Shown piece by piece: positions 11,317 through 20,813 of a DNA stretch of 64,000 nucleotides. Position 1 is the first letter of the stretch. The number at the start of each line of letters is the position of its first letter. Made by a program: the position numbers and the translations under genes. Source of the stretch: Serratia liquefaciens ATCC 27592 (GTDB taxonomy: Bacteria > Pseudomonadota > Gammaproteobacteria > Enterobacterales > Enterobacteriaceae); the NCBI RefSeq assembly GCF_000422085.1, contig NC_021741.1, positions 124,001 to 188,000 on the forward strand. Direction: 5' to 3'. A model generated the notes under the pieces. The model saw only the letters and a list, made by a program, of their open reading frames with translations, was not told where the DNA came from and ran no database searches.

Positions 11317-12606
11317 ATGAAACTCACTATCTTTAAAAGCCTCTATTTTCAGGTGCTGACGGCGATTACGCTGGGTGTCCTGCTTGGCCATTTCTATCCT
11401 GACATTGGCGCACAGATGAAACCTCTGGGCGACGGATTCGTTAAGCTGATTAAAATGATCATCGCTCCGGTGATCTTCTGTACCGTGGTGACCGGCATCG
11501 CGGGCATGGAAAGCATGAAGGCCGTTGGCCGTACCGGTGCGATCGCACTGCTTTATTTTGAAATCGTCAGTACCATTGCGCTGCTGATCGGTTTGCTGAT
11601 TGTCAACCTGGTACAGCCGGGTGCCGGGATGAACATCGATCCGGGTACGCTGGATGCCAAAGCGGTGGCGGTCTACGCCGAGCAGGCTCAGCAGCAGGGC
11701 ATCATTCCATTCTTGCTGGATATCATTCCGGGTAGCGTCATTGGCGCCTTCGCCAGCGGTAACATCTTGCAGGTGTTGCTGTTTGCCGTGCTGTTCGGCT
11801 TCGCCCTGCACCGCCTGGGTGAGAAAGGCCAGTTAATCTTCAACGTGATCGACAGTTTCTCCCGCGTGATTTTCGGCATTATCAATATGATTATGCGTCT
11901 GGCGCCGCTGGGGGCCTTCGGGGCGATGGCATTCACCATCGGTAAATATGGCGTGGGCACGCTGCTGCAGCTTGGCCAGTTGATTGCCTGCTTCTATATC
12001 ACCTGCGTTCTGTTCGTGGTGGTGGTGCTGGGCTCCATTGCCCGTGCCAACGGCTTCAGCATTTTCAAATTCGTTCGCTATATAAAAGAAGAGCTGCTGA
12101 TCGTGCTCGGGACCTCTTCTTCCGAGTCGGTGCTGCCGCGCATGCTCGACAAAATGGAGAAGCTGGGTTGTAAGAAATCGGTGGTGGGCCTGGTTATTCC
12201 TACCGGCTACTCTTTTAACCTGGACGGCACATCGATTTACCTGACCATGGCGGCGGTGTTTATCGCGCAGGCGACCAACACCCATATGGATATCGTGCAT
12301 CAGGTGACGCTGCTGGTGGTGCTGTTGCTGTCTTCGAAAGGGGCTGCGGGCGTGACCGGCAGCGGCTTTATCGTGCTGGCGGCGACCATTTCTGCCGTAG
12401 GCCACCTGCCGCTGGCCGGCCTGGCGCTGATTCTGGGCATTGACCGCTTCATGTCTGAAGCCCGCGCCCTGACCAACCTGGTCGGTAACGGTGTGGCTAC
12501 GGTGGTGGTGGCTAAATGGTGTAAACAGCTGGACGAAAAACAGCTGCAAGACACCCTGTCCAACAAGCCGGGGGCAGGTGCCGACAAAACGCTGCCTTCA
12601 GCCTGA
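11317..12606 (+). CDS. dctA: Aerobic C4-dicarboxylate:cation symporter
   Basis: Inner-membrane transporter of succinate, fumarate and malate, of the DAACS (glutamate/aspartate symporter) family. The 429-residue protein carries the family marks: the serine-rich [13 protein letters not shown] hairpin near residue 270, [27 protein letters not shown] and the C-terminal [20 protein letters not shown]. Eight membrane segments plus re-entrant loops are consistent with the hydrophobicity. A 296-nt gap upstream should hold its promoter; no site was recognised with certainty there. A terminator follows the stop. The neighbours hmsP and yhjJ are the same as in E. coli. Confidence 0.96.
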   Translation: MKLTIFKSLYFQVLTAITLGVLLGHFYPDIGAQMKPLGDGFVKLIKMIIAPVIFCTVVTGIAGMESMKAVGRTGAIALLYFEIVSTIALLIGLLIVNLVQPGAGMNIDPGTLDAKAVAVYAEQAQQQGIIPFLLDIIPGSVIGAFASGNILQVLLFAVLFGFALHRLGEKGQLIFNVIDSFSRVIFGIINMIMRLAPLGAFGAMAFTIGKYGVGTLLQLGQLIACFYITCVLFVVVVLGSIARANGFSIFKFVRYIKEELLIVLGTSSSESVLPRMLDKMEKLGCKKSVVGLVIPTGYSFNLDGTSIYLTMAAVFIAQATNTHMDIVHQVTLLVVLLLSSKGAAGVTGSGFIVLAATISAVGHLPLAGLALILGIDRFMSEARALTNLVGNGVATVVVAKWCKQLDEKQLQDTLSNKPGAGADKTLPSA

Positions 12607-12619
12607 TTTAATCCTCAAA

Positions 12620-12651
12620 TCACCGGTTGCAGCCGCAGCCGGTGACGTTTT
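12620..12651 (+). terminator. Terminator after dctA
   Basis: Inverted repeat with arms TCACCGG and CCGGTGA (12620-12645), further closed by TGC/GCA in the loop, followed by CGTTTTATC. It ends 13-45 nt after the dctA stop. Confidence 0.75.
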
Positions 12652-12885
12652 ATCCCCCCGCGTAATGATTTCTTGCATTTAAAAACCGCTTATCCATTAT
12701 TTTTCACCCTAATGAGTGACATCCGCAAAGGCGCGCGGTCTAACTCGATGGTACACTTTCTGCTTTCCGCCCCACCGTGAAACTCAGGGCGTTTTTATAG
12801 GCTGTGCGTTATGGCCTAATATTCCGGCGAATGGAATATCCGCATTTGCATAAAGAAATTGGATAGTCATTAAGTAGGGGTTCAC

Positions 12886-14379
12886 ATGCAGGGCACCAGA
12901 ATTCATCTCATCGTAGGTGGGCTGCTGTTGGCTGCAGCCAACAGCAGCGTGCAGGCCGAAGCACTGCAACCCGATCCTGCCTGGCAGCAGGGGGCACTGG
13001 CCAACGGGTTTTCATGGCAGATACTGGATACACCGCAGCGGCCGAGCGACCGTGTAGAGCTGCGGTTAATGGTTAATACCGGCTCGCTGGTCGAGTCCTC
13101 ACAGCAGATCGGCTTTGCCCATCTGCTGCCGCGCCTGTCTTTAGCGCGCAGCGAAAGCTTTACGCCACCGCAGTTGCGTTCGCTGTGGCAGCAGAGCGTG
13201 GATCCTGAGCGGCCTTTGCCGCCGGCCATCAGTTCTTACGATTTCACCATGTATAATCTCAGCTTGCCGAATAACCGCCCAGACTTGCTGAAAGAAGCGC
13301 TGGCGTGGCTTTCCGACACCACCGGCAAACTGGCGATCGACGAGCATACCGTGCATGCGGTAATAAACTCCAATGTCGATCCGGTGGGCACTTTCCCGCC
13401 GAATCCGAAAGATGCCTGGTGGCGATACCGCCTGAAAGGCTCGACGCTGTTGGCGCACGATCCGGCCCAGCCACCGAAGCGACCGGTGAATGTCGATCAA
13501 CTGAAAAAATTCTACCAGCAGTGGTATACCCCGGACGCCATGACGCTGTACGTGGTGGGCAAGGTAGACAGCCGCAGCCTGGGCGAACAAATCAACAAGG
13601 CCTTCTCGCCGCTGAAAGGCAAGCGTGAAACGCCGGCCACCATGCCGACGCTGACGCCGCTGCCACCGCAGCCGGTCAGCCTGATCAGCGAGCAGGTCAA
13701 GCAGGATACGCTGTCGATCATGTGGGATGCGCCATGGCACCCGATCCGCGATTCGCAGAATTTGAGCCGCTACTGGCGTGGTGATATGGCCCGCGAGGCG
13801 CTGTTCTGGCATCTCCAGCAGGTGCTGGAAAAGAGTGACCAGAAAAACCTGCATCTGGGCTTTGATTGCCGCGTGCAATACCAGCGTGCCCAATGCGCAA
13901 TTCATCTCGACACGCCGAATAACAACCTGAACAACAGCCTGGGCTTTATCGCTCGCGAATTGGCTAATGTGCGTAACAACGGGCTGTCGCAGGATGAGTT
14001 TAACGCCCTGCTGGCGCAGAAAACCGATCAGTTGAGCAAGTTGTTCGCGACCTATGCCCGCACCGATACGGACGTGCTGATGAGCCAACGCCTGCGTTCA
14101 CAGCAGAGCGGCGTCGTAGATATCGCACCGGAGCAGTATCAGAAACTGCGCCAGGAGTTCTTGAGCGGATTGACGCTGGAAGCGCTGAATCAGGAGCTGA
14201 AACTTCAGCTTTCTCAGGATGCGACGCTGGTGTTGATGCAGCCGAAGGGCGAACCGGAAATGAGCATGAAGCAGTTACAGGAAACCTATAACGGCATTAT
14301 GTCTCCGGCTCCGGCCGTGGTGTCGGAGGAGGTCAAACCGGCCGATACCGCACCGGCCCCGGAAACCAGCGCACAATAA
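12886..14379 (+). CDS. yhjJ: M16-family peptidase-like periplasmic protein, probably not catalytic
   Basis: Homologue of E. coli YhjJ, 497 residues, with a signal peptide of about 24 residues (MQGTRIHLIVGG...SVQAEA). The fold is that of M16 (pitrilysin/processing peptidase) proteins. The zinc motif HxxEH expected in the first domain appears as HLLPR in QIGFAHLLPRL: the first His remains, the catalytic Glu is Pro and the second His is Arg. E. coli YhjJ also lacks the intact motif at this place. I infer a non-proteolytic role; the substrate is not known. The C-terminus is a Pro/Ala-rich tail. Upstream, a small ATATTCC/GGAATAT inverted repeat lies at 12819-12839. A perfect hairpin separates it from convergent ppiC. 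Confidence 0.9.
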   Translation: MQGTRIHLIVGGLLLAAANSSVQAEALQPDPAWQQGALANGFSWQILDTPQRPSDRVELRLMVNTGSLVESSQQIGFAHLLPRLSLARSESFTPPQLRSLWQQSVDPERPLPPAISSYDFTMYNLSLPNNRPDLLKEALAWLSDTTGKLAIDEHTVHAVINSNVDPVGTFPPNPKDAWWRYRLKGSTLLAHDPAQPPKRPVNVDQLKKFYQQWYTPDAMTLYVVGKVDSRSLGEQINKAFSPLKGKRETPATMPTLTPLPPQPVSLISEQVKQDTLSIMWDAPWHPIRDSQNLSRYWRGDMAREALFWHLQQVLEKSDQKNLHLGFDCRVQYQRAQCAIHLDTPNNNLNNSLGFIARELANVRNNGLSQDEFNALLAQKTDQLSKLFATYARTDTDVLMSQRLRSQQSGVVDIAPEQYQKLRQEFLSGLTLEALNQELKLQLSQDATLVLMQPKGEPEMSMKQLQETYNGIMSPAPAVVSEEVKPADTAPAPETSAQ

Positions 14380-14384
14380 CGGCT

Positions 14385-14404
14385 GAGGGGGCGTTTGCCC
14401 CCTC
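14385..14404. terminator. Bidirectional hairpin between yhjJ and ppiC
   Basis: Perfect 8-bp inverted repeat GAGGGGGC-GTTT-GCCCCCTC between two convergent genes. There is no long T-run on either side, so termination strength is uncertain. It marks a gene-order junction relative to E. coli. Confidence 0.6.
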
Positions 14405-14406
14405 AC

Positions 14407-14688
14407 TCAGTTGCGGTACAGCACCTTGATGATGTGGTAGCCAAACTGGGTTTTCACCGGGCCGTAGGGCTTCAGCAGCGGAATGCTGAACACCGCTTTA
14501 TCGAAGGCCGCCACCATGGTGCCCTTGTTGAATTCGCCCAGCGAGCCGCCGTTGCGCTTTGACGGGCAAGTTGAGTATTTGCGCGCCAGCGTGTCAAAAC
14601 TGACGCCGCGTTTAAGCTTGGCCAGCAGTTCTTCAGCCAGTTTTTCGTTATCTACCAGAATGTGCAGGGCGCACGCCGTCTTTGCCAT
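14407..14688 (-). CDS. ppiC: Parvulin-type peptidyl-prolyl isomerase PpiC
   Basis: Small cytoplasmic cis-trans prolyl isomerase, 93 residues when started at the ATG at 14688 ([12 protein letters not shown]), which matches the E. coli protein; the longer open frame upstream is not needed. Parvulin signatures visible: ALHILV at the start, [21 protein letters not shown], and the C-terminal [11 protein letters not shown]. The gene is divergent from rep, as in E. coli, with 109 nt between the starts. Confidence 0.95.
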   Translation of the reverse strand: MAKTACALHILVDNEKLAEELLAKLKRGVSFDTLARKYSTCPSKRNGGSLGEFNKGTMVAAFDKAVFSIPLLKPYGPVKTQFGYHIIKVLYRN

Positions 14689-14797
14689 GGTATTGCCTTT
14701 ATCGATACAGAAATTGCGCTGATTATACCCGTTAAATCTCATCGGCGCTTTCTGCTACAATCCCCTTCCACGTTATAAAGTCGAGCAATAAAGCGCC

Positions 14798-16822
14798 ATG
14801 CGATTAAACCCCAGCCAACAACAAGCCGTCGAATTCGTTACCGGGCCCTGCCTGGTGCTGGCCGGTGCAGGTTCCGGCAAGACGCGCGTCATCACCAACA
14901 AGATTGCTCACCTGATCCATAATTGTGGCTATCAGGCGCGACACATCGCCGCCGTGACCTTTACCAATAAGGCCGCGCGTGAGATGAAAGAACGTGTGGC
15001 GCAAACCATGGGGCGCAAAGAGGCGCGCGGTTTGATGATTTCCACGTTCCACACCCTGGGGTTGGAAATCATCAAGCGGGAATATGCCGCGCTGGAGATG
15101 AAATCCAACTTCTCGCTGTTCGACGATCAGGACCAGTTGGCGCTGCTGAAAGAGCTGACCGAAAAATGGCTGGAGAATGACAAGACGCTGGTGGCGCAGC
15201 TGATTTCCACCATCTCCAATTGGAAGAATGATCTGGTCGATCCCAGGAAGGCGATGGAGCTGGCGCGCTCTGAACGCGACAAGCTGTTCGCGCATTGCTA
15301 CGACCTGTATCACGCACACATGCGTGCCTGTAACGTATTGGATTTCGACGATTTAATTCTGTTACCGACCCTGCTGTTGCAGCGCAATGAAGAGGTGCGC
15401 GAGCGTTGGCAGAACCGAATCCGCTACCTGTTGGTGGACGAATATCAGGACACCAACACCAGCCAATACGAGCTGGTAAAACTGTTGGTGGGTAACCGTG
15501 CGCGTTTCACCGTAGTGGGGGATGACGATCAGTCAATCTACTCCTGGCGCGGTGCGCGCCCGCAGAACCTGGTGCTGTTGAAGGAAGACTTCCCGGCGCT
15601 GCAGGTGATCAAGCTGGAGCAGAACTACCGTTCGAGCGAGCGTATTCTGAAGGCGGCGAACATTCTGATCGCCAATAACCCGCACGTATTTGAAAAACGG
15701 CTGTTTTCCGAACTGGGTTACGGCGAAGAGCTGAAGGTGGTGACCGCCAATAATGAGGATCACGAGGCCGAGCGCGTAGTGGGTGAACTGATAGCTCACC
15801 ATTTCGTGAAGAAAACAAACTACGGCGATTATGCGATCCTCTACCGTGGCAACCATCAGTCGCGGCTGTTTGAAAAAATGCTGATGCAGAACCGCATTCC
15901 CTACAAGATCTCCGGCGGCACCTCGTTTTTCTCGCGGCCGGAAATCAAGGATCTGCTGGCCTACTTGCGCGTCCTGACCAATCAGGATGATGACAGCGCC
16001 TTCCTGCGTATCGTCAATACGCCAAAACGCGAGATTGGCCCGGCGACGTTGCAAAAGCTGGGTGAATGGGCAAACCAACGCAATAAAAGCCTGTTCCGTG
16101 CCAGTTTTGATCTTGGATTGAGCCAGCACCTGACCGGACGCGGGCTTGAGTCTTTGCAACGCTTCACTCACTGGCTGGACGGCATCGCCCAACTGGCGGA
16201 GCGCGAGCCGGTGGCTGCGGTGCGTGACCTGATCCACGGTGTAGATTACGAGAGCTGGCTGTTCGAAACCTCTCCCAGCCCGAAAGCCGCCGAAATGCGC
16301 ATGAAAAACGTCAATACGCTGTTCGGCTGGATGACGGAAATGCTGGAAGGCAGCGAGCTGGATGAGCCGATGACGCTGACCCAGGTGGTGACGCGCTTTA
16401 CCCTGCGCGACATGATGGAACGCGGTGAAAGCGATGAAGAGCTGGATCAGGTGCAACTGATGACGCTGCATGCCTCCAAAGGATTGGAGTTCCCCTATGT
16501 GTTTCTGGTGGGGATGGAGGAAGGGTTATTGCCGCATCAGAGCAGCATTGACGAAGATAACGTTGATGAAGAGCGACGCCTGGCCTACGTAGGCATCACT
16601 CGCGCCCAAAAGGAGCTGATTTTCACTCTGTGCCGCGAGCGTCGTCAATATGGCGAGTTGGTTCGCCCGGAGCCGAGCCGTTTCTTGTTGGAACTGCCGC
16701 AGGATGACCTGGCGTGGGAAAGTGAGCGCAAAGTGGTCAGTCCGCAGGAAAGGATGCAAAAAGGGCAGAGCCATCTGGCCAATATTCGTGCTCAGTTGGC
16801 CAAGGCCAAGGGCGGCAACTAG
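14798..16822 (+). CDS. rep: ATP-dependent DNA helicase Rep
   Basis: 3'-5' superfamily 1A helicase that clears proteins ahead of the replisome and interacts with DnaB. The 674-residue protein has all expected motifs: GAGSGKT (Walker A, near residue 23), [18 protein letters not shown] (Walker B), [32 protein letters not shown] and [10 protein letters not shown]. The C-terminus (LAKAKGGN) resembles that of E. coli Rep, which contacts DnaB. The start ATG 14798 directly gives [11 protein letters not shown]. It is divergent from ppiC and convergent with gppA. Confidence 0.98.
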   Translation: MRLNPSQQQAVEFVTGPCLVLAGAGSGKTRVITNKIAHLIHNCGYQARHIAAVTFTNKAAREMKERVAQTMGRKEARGLMISTFHTLGLEIIKREYAALEMKSNFSLFDDQDQLALLKELTEKWLENDKTLVAQLISTISNWKNDLVDPRKAMELARSERDKLFAHCYDLYHAHMRACNVLDFDDLILLPTLLLQRNEEVRERWQNRIRYLLVDEYQDTNTSQYELVKLLVGNRARFTVVGDDDQSIYSWRGARPQNLVLLKEDFPALQVIKLEQNYRSSERILKAANILIANNPHVFEKRLFSELGYGEELKVVTANNEDHEAERVVGELIAHHFVKKTNYGDYAILYRGNHQSRLFEKMLMQNRIPYKISGGTSFFSRPEIKDLLAYLRVLTNQDDDSAFLRIVNTPKREIGPATLQKLGEWANQRNKSLFRASFDLGLSQHLTGRGLESLQRFTHWLDGIAQLAEREPVAAVRDLIHGVDYESWLFETSPSPKAAEMRMKNVNTLFGWMTEMLEGSELDEPMTLTQVVTRFTLRDMMERGESDEELDQVQLMTLHASKGLEFPYVFLVGMEEGLLPHQSSIDEDNVDEERRLAYVGITRAQKELIFTLCRERRQYGELVRPEPSRFLLELPQDDLAWESERKVVSPQERMQKGQSHLANIRAQLAKAKGGN

Positions 16823-16826
16823 AAGA

Positions 16827-16846
16827 AAGGGCGCGGTTAGCGCCCT
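16827..16846. terminator. Terminator-like hairpin after rep, copy 1 of a 20-bp direct repeat
   Basis: AAGGGCGCGGTTAGCGCCCT forms an AGGGCGC/GCGCCCT hairpin four bases after the rep stop. An identical 20-bp copy in the same orientation lies at 16976-16995. A 121-bp dispersed element sits between the two copies. Confidence 0.7.
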
Positions 16847-16852
16847 CAGATG

Positions 16853-16973
16853 GCTGACAAAGTCCTTTGCAGTTAAACGTCCTGACCTTGGGGCTAATAA
16901 AAACAAAGGATTATGTCTTCTGATTTACCCCCAAACATCCGAAAACCACGTTTTTCGGATGTTTGTCATCAGA
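16853..16973. repeat. 121-bp dispersed element, copy A
   Basis: Matches 63655-63774 at about 85% identity (17 mismatches and one 1-nt gap by hand alignment). The first 28 nt and a 26-nt internal core (CTAATAAAAACAAAGGATTA, then TGTCTT) are identical. The ends are imperfect inverted repeats (CTGACAAA against CTGATGACAAA read from the other end). The 3' half forms a perfect 14-bp stem (arms 16932-16945 and 16952-16965) with a 6-nt loop. The core holds AAAGGA followed by ATG, like a ribosome site and start, but the short frames differ between copies. No known family name could be attached. Confidence 0.8.
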
Positions 16974-16975
16974 CT

Positions 16976-16995
16976 AAGGGCGCGGTTAGCGCCCT
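16976..16995. terminator. Terminator-like hairpin after gppA, copy 2 of the 20-bp direct repeat
   Basis: Same AAGGGCGCGGTTAGCGCCCT sequence as at 16827-16846. On the - strand it lies directly after the gppA stop and is followed by TTAGTC rather than a long T-run; on the + strand it is followed by TGTCATTTT. Confidence 0.65.
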
Positions 16996-17002
16996 TGTCA
17001 TT

Positions 17003-18499
17003 TTAACGTTGCTCTTCCAGTATCAGCGGCCAGTGAACGTAACTTTGCCAATGGCTTTCCTGCTCCAGCGCTTCTGCCCGTAGCGGGTGCTGCTCCAGCC
17101 AACCAGGCGGCAGGATCACCGTCAGCTCGTCATCATGATTGGCGCGCAGACGCACCGCAGGCAGCGTGTCGTCGCGGCGACGGCTGGCAAAGATGATCGC
17201 CAGGCGTAAAATCCGGCATAAACGTTGTGCCGTACGTGGCGGCAGGGCGTTTTGCTGGCTCAGCAGTGGCAAGTCGAGGGTGTTGCTCTGGTTTTGTAGC
17301 AGGGTGGCTAACAGTTTTTTCTGTGCCGGAGTGAAACCGGGTAAATCCAGATGGCGAATCAGGTAGGCGGCGTGTTGCGGCGCCTGCTTGAAATCAACGC
17401 TGAGGCCGATTTCGTGGATCAGACAGGCGCTGTGCAATAACTCGCGACATCGAGCGTCCAACTGCCATTCATTGCTCACCTGCTGCGAGAAATTGGCGGC
17501 CAGTTGGCTGACGCGCTCGGCCTGCTCGGTATCCAACAGATAACGCCGTTGCAGGTTGCGAATGGTGCGGCTGCGGATATCCTGTTCGACCGGCAAATGC
17601 AGCATGCCGTAAACCAGACCTTCGCGTAGCGCACCGCCGGCCAACATCATGCTTTCAATGCCCAACTCCTGGAAGATCGCCAGCAGAATGGACAGCCCGC
17701 TTGGGAATACCAAGGCGCGCTCCAGCGTTAGCCCTTCAATTTCCAGCTCTTCCAGCTTGCCGCACTGAATGGCGCGCTGTTTCAATTGGCGCAGTTTGGA
17801 CAGGGTGATGCGTTCATCCATGCCCTGCGCCACCATGATTTCCTGCAGCGCCTGGACGGTGCCGGAAGCGCCGACGCAGATTTGCCAGCCGTGCTGACGC
17901 AGCTGCGGTGCTATCGGGCGCACCATTTCACGCGCAGCCTGTTCGGCCCGCTCGAAGTTTTCCTGCCCCAGATTACGATCGGTGAAGAACCGCTCCAGCC
18001 AGGTGACACAGCCCATCGACAGGCTATACAACTGAGCGGCCTGCGCACCGGTCCCCGTGACCAGCTCTGTGCTGCCGCCGCCGATATCGACCACCAAACG
18101 TTGGTCCGGACCGCCGGTGGTATGGGCTACACCGTGGTAAATCAGGCGCGCTTCTTCCTCGCCGCTGATCACCTGGATCGGGCATCCGAGAATCTGCTCG
18201 GCGGTCTGCAGGAATTCATCGGCATTGGAGGCCAGCCGCAGCGTGGCCGTGGCGACCACGCGAATTTGCTCGCGAGGGATGTCCTGCAGGCGTTCGGCGA
18301 ACAGCTTCAGGCATTGCCATCCGCGTTGCATGGCCTCATGCGACAGAAGATTGTTCTGATCCAGTCCTGCCGCCAGACGCACTTTGCGCTTGATGCGCGC
18401 CAGGGTCTGAATACTGCCGGCCACCTCGCGCACCACCAACATGTGGAAGCTGTTGGAGCCGAGATCGATAGCGGCATAAAGTGCGCTGGAACTGAGCAT
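17003..18499 (-). CDS. gppA: Guanosine pentaphosphatase / exopolyphosphatase
   Basis: Converts pppGpp to ppGpp and degrades long polyphosphate; part of the stringent response. The 498-residue protein belongs to the ASKHA (Ppx/GppA) superfamily: phosphate-1 motif [14 protein letters not shown] near the N-terminus, [12 protein letters not shown] near residue 145, and a C-terminal HD-like helical domain ([10 protein letters not shown]). Start ATG at 18499, six nt after the rhlB stop, so rhlB-gppA form one unit on the - strand as in E. coli. Confidence 0.97.
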   Translation of the reverse strand: MLSSSALYAAIDLGSNSFHMLVVREVAGSIQTLARIKRKVRLAAGLDQNNLLSHEAMQRGWQCLKLFAERLQDIPREQIRVVATATLRLASNADEFLQTAEQILGCPIQVISGEEEARLIYHGVAHTTGGPDQRLVVDIGGGSTELVTGTGAQAAQLYSLSMGCVTWLERFFTDRNLGQENFERAEQAAREMVRPIAPQLRQHGWQICVGASGTVQALQEIMVAQGMDERITLSKLRQLKQRAIQCGKLEELEIEGLTLERALVFPSGLSILLAIFQELGIESMMLAGGALREGLVYGMLHLPVEQDIRSRTIRNLQRRYLLDTEQAERVSQLAANFSQQVSNEWQLDARCRELLHSACLIHEIGLSVDFKQAPQHAAYLIRHLDLPGFTPAQKKLLATLLQNQSNTLDLPLLSQQNALPPRTAQRLCRILRLAIIFASRRRDDTLPAVRLRANHDDELTVILPPGWLEQHPLRAEALEQESHWQSYVHWPLILEEQR

Positions 18500-18505
18500 T
18501 GTCTA

Positions 18506-19792
18506 TCAGCCTGAACGTTTACGGTTGTTGCGCGGCGCACCGCCACGACGTGGCGCTGAGTTACGACGTGGACCGTTGCCGCCGCGTGGGCGAGCCAGGC
18601 GTTTCGGCGCAGGCAGGTCAGTCAGTAACGCATCGCTGTTGTACTTGCTCACCGGAATGCTGTGGCCGGTATAGGTTTCGATCGCCGGCAGGTTGAGCGC
18701 GTACTCTTCACAGGCCAGGCTGATGGAATGGCCACTTTCGCCAGCACGGCCGGTACGACCGATACGGTGGACGTAGTCTTCGCAGTCGTCAGGCAAGTCG
18801 TAGTTGAATACGTGCGTCACCAACGGGATGTGCAGACCGCGAGCGGCGACGTCGGTGGCGACCAGAATATCCAGGTTGCCCTTGGTGAAATCGTCGAGAA
18901 TGCGCAGGCGTTTTTTCTGCGCCACATCGCCGGTCAACAGGCCTACGCGGTGACCATCGGCGGCCAGGTGGCCCCAGACGTCTTCACAGCGGTGCTTGGT
19001 GTTGGCGAAGATGATGCAGCGGTCTGGCCACTCTTCTTCGATCAACGTCTGCAGCAGACGCATCTTTTCTTCATTAGAAGGGTAGAACAGCTCTTCTTTA
19101 ATGCGGTGGCCGGTTTTTTGTTCCGGTTCCACTTCGACATATTCAGCGTTGTTCATCTGCTCGAAAGCCAGTTCGCGTACGCGATAGGACAGGGTGGCAG
19201 AGAACAGCATGTTCAGGCGTTGATCGACCGCAGGCATGCGGCGGAACAACCAGCGAATGTCTTTGATAAAGCCCAGATCGTACATACGGTCGGCTTCATC
19301 CAGTACCACGACCTGAATTGCGCCCAGATCGATATAGTTCTGTTTGGCGTAATCGATCAAACGACCGGTAGTACCGACCAGGATATCCACGCCGCTTTCC
19401 AGCACTTTCAGCTGTTTGTCGTAGCCGTCGCCGCCATACGCCAGGCCAAGTTTTAGGCCGGTGGATTGGGACAGGGCTTCCGCGTCGGAGTGGATCTGTA
19501 CCGCCAGTTCACGCGTTGGCGCCATGATCAAGGCGCGCGGCTGGTTGGTCTGGCGATCCTGTTTCGCCGGGTGAGAAAGCAAATAGTGAAAAGTAGACGC
19601 TAAAAATGCCAGCGTCTTTCCGGTACCGGTTTGCGCCTGACCTGCAACGTCACGCCCGGAGAGCGTGAGCGGCAATGCTAACGCCTGGATAGGCGTGCAA
19701 TGTTGAAACCCTTTCTTTTCAAGGGCTTCAAGGACTAACGGGTGCAGGGCGAAGTCGGAAAACTTCTGTTCGGTCAAGTGTGTTTTGCTCAT
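18506..19792 (-). CDS. rhlB: DEAD-box RNA helicase of the RNA degradosome
   Basis: RNA helicase that unwinds structured mRNA for RNase E and PNPase. The 428-residue protein shows the Q motif (FQHCTPIQ), [27 protein letters not shown] (DEAD box), SATL, ARGLHIP and [10 protein letters not shown]. The C-terminal tail is rich in Arg, Gly and Pro (from about residue 395), typical of RhlB and likely to bind RNA. It is divergent from trxA with 117 nt between the starts, and co-directional with gppA. Confidence 0.97.
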   Translation of the reverse strand: MSKTHLTEQKFSDFALHPLVLEALEKKGFQHCTPIQALALPLTLSGRDVAGQAQTGTGKTLAFLASTFHYLLSHPAKQDRQTNQPRALIMAPTRELAVQIHSDAEALSQSTGLKLGLAYGGDGYDKQLKVLESGVDILVGTTGRLIDYAKQNYIDLGAIQVVVLDEADRMYDLGFIKDIRWLFRRMPAVDQRLNMLFSATLSYRVRELAFEQMNNAEYVEVEPEQKTGHRIKEELFYPSNEEKMRLLQTLIEEEWPDRCIIFANTKHRCEDVWGHLAADGHRVGLLTGDVAQKKRLRILDDFTKGNLDILVATDVAARGLHIPLVTHVFNYDLPDDCEDYVHRIGRTGRAGESGHSISLACEEYALNLPAIETYTGHSIPVSKYNSDALLTDLPAPKRLARPRGGNGPRRNSAPRRGGAPRNNRKRSG

Positions 19793-19909
19793 AGTGTGGT
19801 AGAATATCAGCTAACTATTGCTTTACGAAAGCGTATCCGGTGAAATAAAGTCACCTTAGGTTGGTTAATGCTACACCAACAAGGTAGACACAATCCTTTG
19901 GAGTAGAAC

Positions 19910-20236
19910 ATGAGCGATAAAATTATTCACCTGACTGACGGCAGCTTCGAAAACGACGTGCTGAAAGCTGAAGGGCCAATCCTGGTCGATTTCTGGGCTG
20001 AATGGTGTGGACCGTGCAAGATGATTGCTCCGATTCTGGATGAGATTGCCGAGGAGTTCGAAGGCAAGCTGACCATCACCAAGCTGAATATCGACCAAAA
20101 CCCGGCAACCGCACCTAAGTACGGTATCCGTGGTATCCCTACGCTGTTGCTGTTCAAGAACGGTGAAGTGGCCGCGACCAAGGTTGGTGCGCTGTCCAAA
20201 GGCCAGCTCAAAGATTTCCTTAACGCGAATCTGTAA
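19910..20236 (+). CDS. trxA: Thioredoxin 1
   Basis: Cytoplasmic disulfide reductase that serves ribonucleotide reductase, PAPS reductase and others. The 108-residue protein has the active site W-C-G-P-C with Cys33 and Cys36, Asp27 in LVDFWAEW and the cis-proline in RGIPTLLLF. The ribosome site is GGAG in CTTTGGAGTAGAAC. It is near identical to enterobacterial TrxA over its whole length. A 577-nt region follows before rho. Confidence 0.99.
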   Translation: MSDKIIHLTDGSFENDVLKAEGPILVDFWAEWCGPCKMIAPILDEIAEEFEGKLTITKLNIDQNPATAPKYGIRGIPTLLLFKNGEVAATKVGALSKGQLKDFLNANL

Positions 20237-20313
20237 TCGGGCGGGATGCCCTATGCCCAAGGGGTCTGACGTTGCGGTCAAAAAGCCGCGAAGTGAGAGA
20301 CTACGGGGATATA

Positions 20314-20355
20314 CAGGCGTCTAGCGGGGATGTTCAATTCACCGCTAGACGCCTG
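20314..20355. repeat. Perfect 14-bp inverted repeat downstream of trxA
   Basis: Arms CAGGCGTCTAGCGG (20314-20327) and CCGCTAGACGCCTG (20342-20355), 14-nt loop. There is no T-run after it, so it is not a standard terminator. Each arm holds the tetranucleotide CTAG, which is rare in enterobacterial genomes. Its role is unknown. Confidence 0.75.
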
Positions 20356-20549
20356 CCAAGAAGCGTGTTAAGTTTAACCATACTGCATATAGAACTTGCC
20401 CGAAGTTTTAAATCTAAAGAGTCTAAATCTAAAGCTTTACTCTGTGTTGAACCGCTGGCGTTGAAAGAAAAAATGAACTCAGCCCGTGTTTTAACAATCA
20501 AACGGTTTTGCAAAATCAATTTTAAGGTACCTTCGATCTTAAACCGTCA

Positions 20550-20585
20550 ATGCGCGCGTCCTCTGTAAGCCATTTCTTACCGTGA
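20550..20585 (+). CDS. Possible rho leader peptide (RhoL-like position)
   Basis: Short frame of 11 codons (MRASSVSHFLP) 229 nt before rho. E. coli has a 33-residue rhoL leader peptide that begins MRSEQIS in the same gap. Here the frame is much shorter, has no clear ribosome site and resembles RhoL only at the first residues. This could be chance. Confidence 0.2.
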   Translation: MRASSVSHFLP

Positions 20586-20813
20586 CGGCTCAGCGCCCGG
20601 CGATCGAACGTCCAGTAAACAGGCACGAATATCCAAAGGATTTCAAGGTGTGGCCCGTCGGCAACCGAACGAATCTCTGCAGCTTAGTCCGCTAAGTGGC
20701 GGGGTAAGCAAGGAAGGCCAAGGCGACCACCAGAAAGACGAAAGATATATCCCGCTGCCATACCATTCACGATACAAGTTCGAGACATACCCCGAGTTTA
20801 AGAACCCACCACT

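Larger units (their letters stand above)
20237..20813 (+). other. trxA-rho intergenic region and rho leader
   Basis: 577 nt without a convincing full gene. It holds a long perfect inverted repeat (20314-20355), a possible short leader frame at 20550, and the untranslated rho leader up to 20813. In E. coli the corresponding leader carries the site where Rho terminates its own transcription. The 98-codon frame at 20272-20568 has no resemblance to a known protein and runs through the inverted repeat, so I do not call it. Confidence 0.6.

Noticed and set aside
13141..14088. 315-codon open frame on the - strand inside yhjJ
   Set aside because: Shadow of the yhjJ codon pattern; no domain and no ribosome site.
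15533..16471. 312-codon open frame on the - strand inside rep
   Set aside because: Antisense to helicase motifs of rep; composition is His/Gln-rich as expected for a shadow frame.
20272..20568. 98-codon frame between trxA and rho
   Set aside because: Starts at TTG without a ribosome site, crosses the 14-bp inverted repeat and resembles nothing known.
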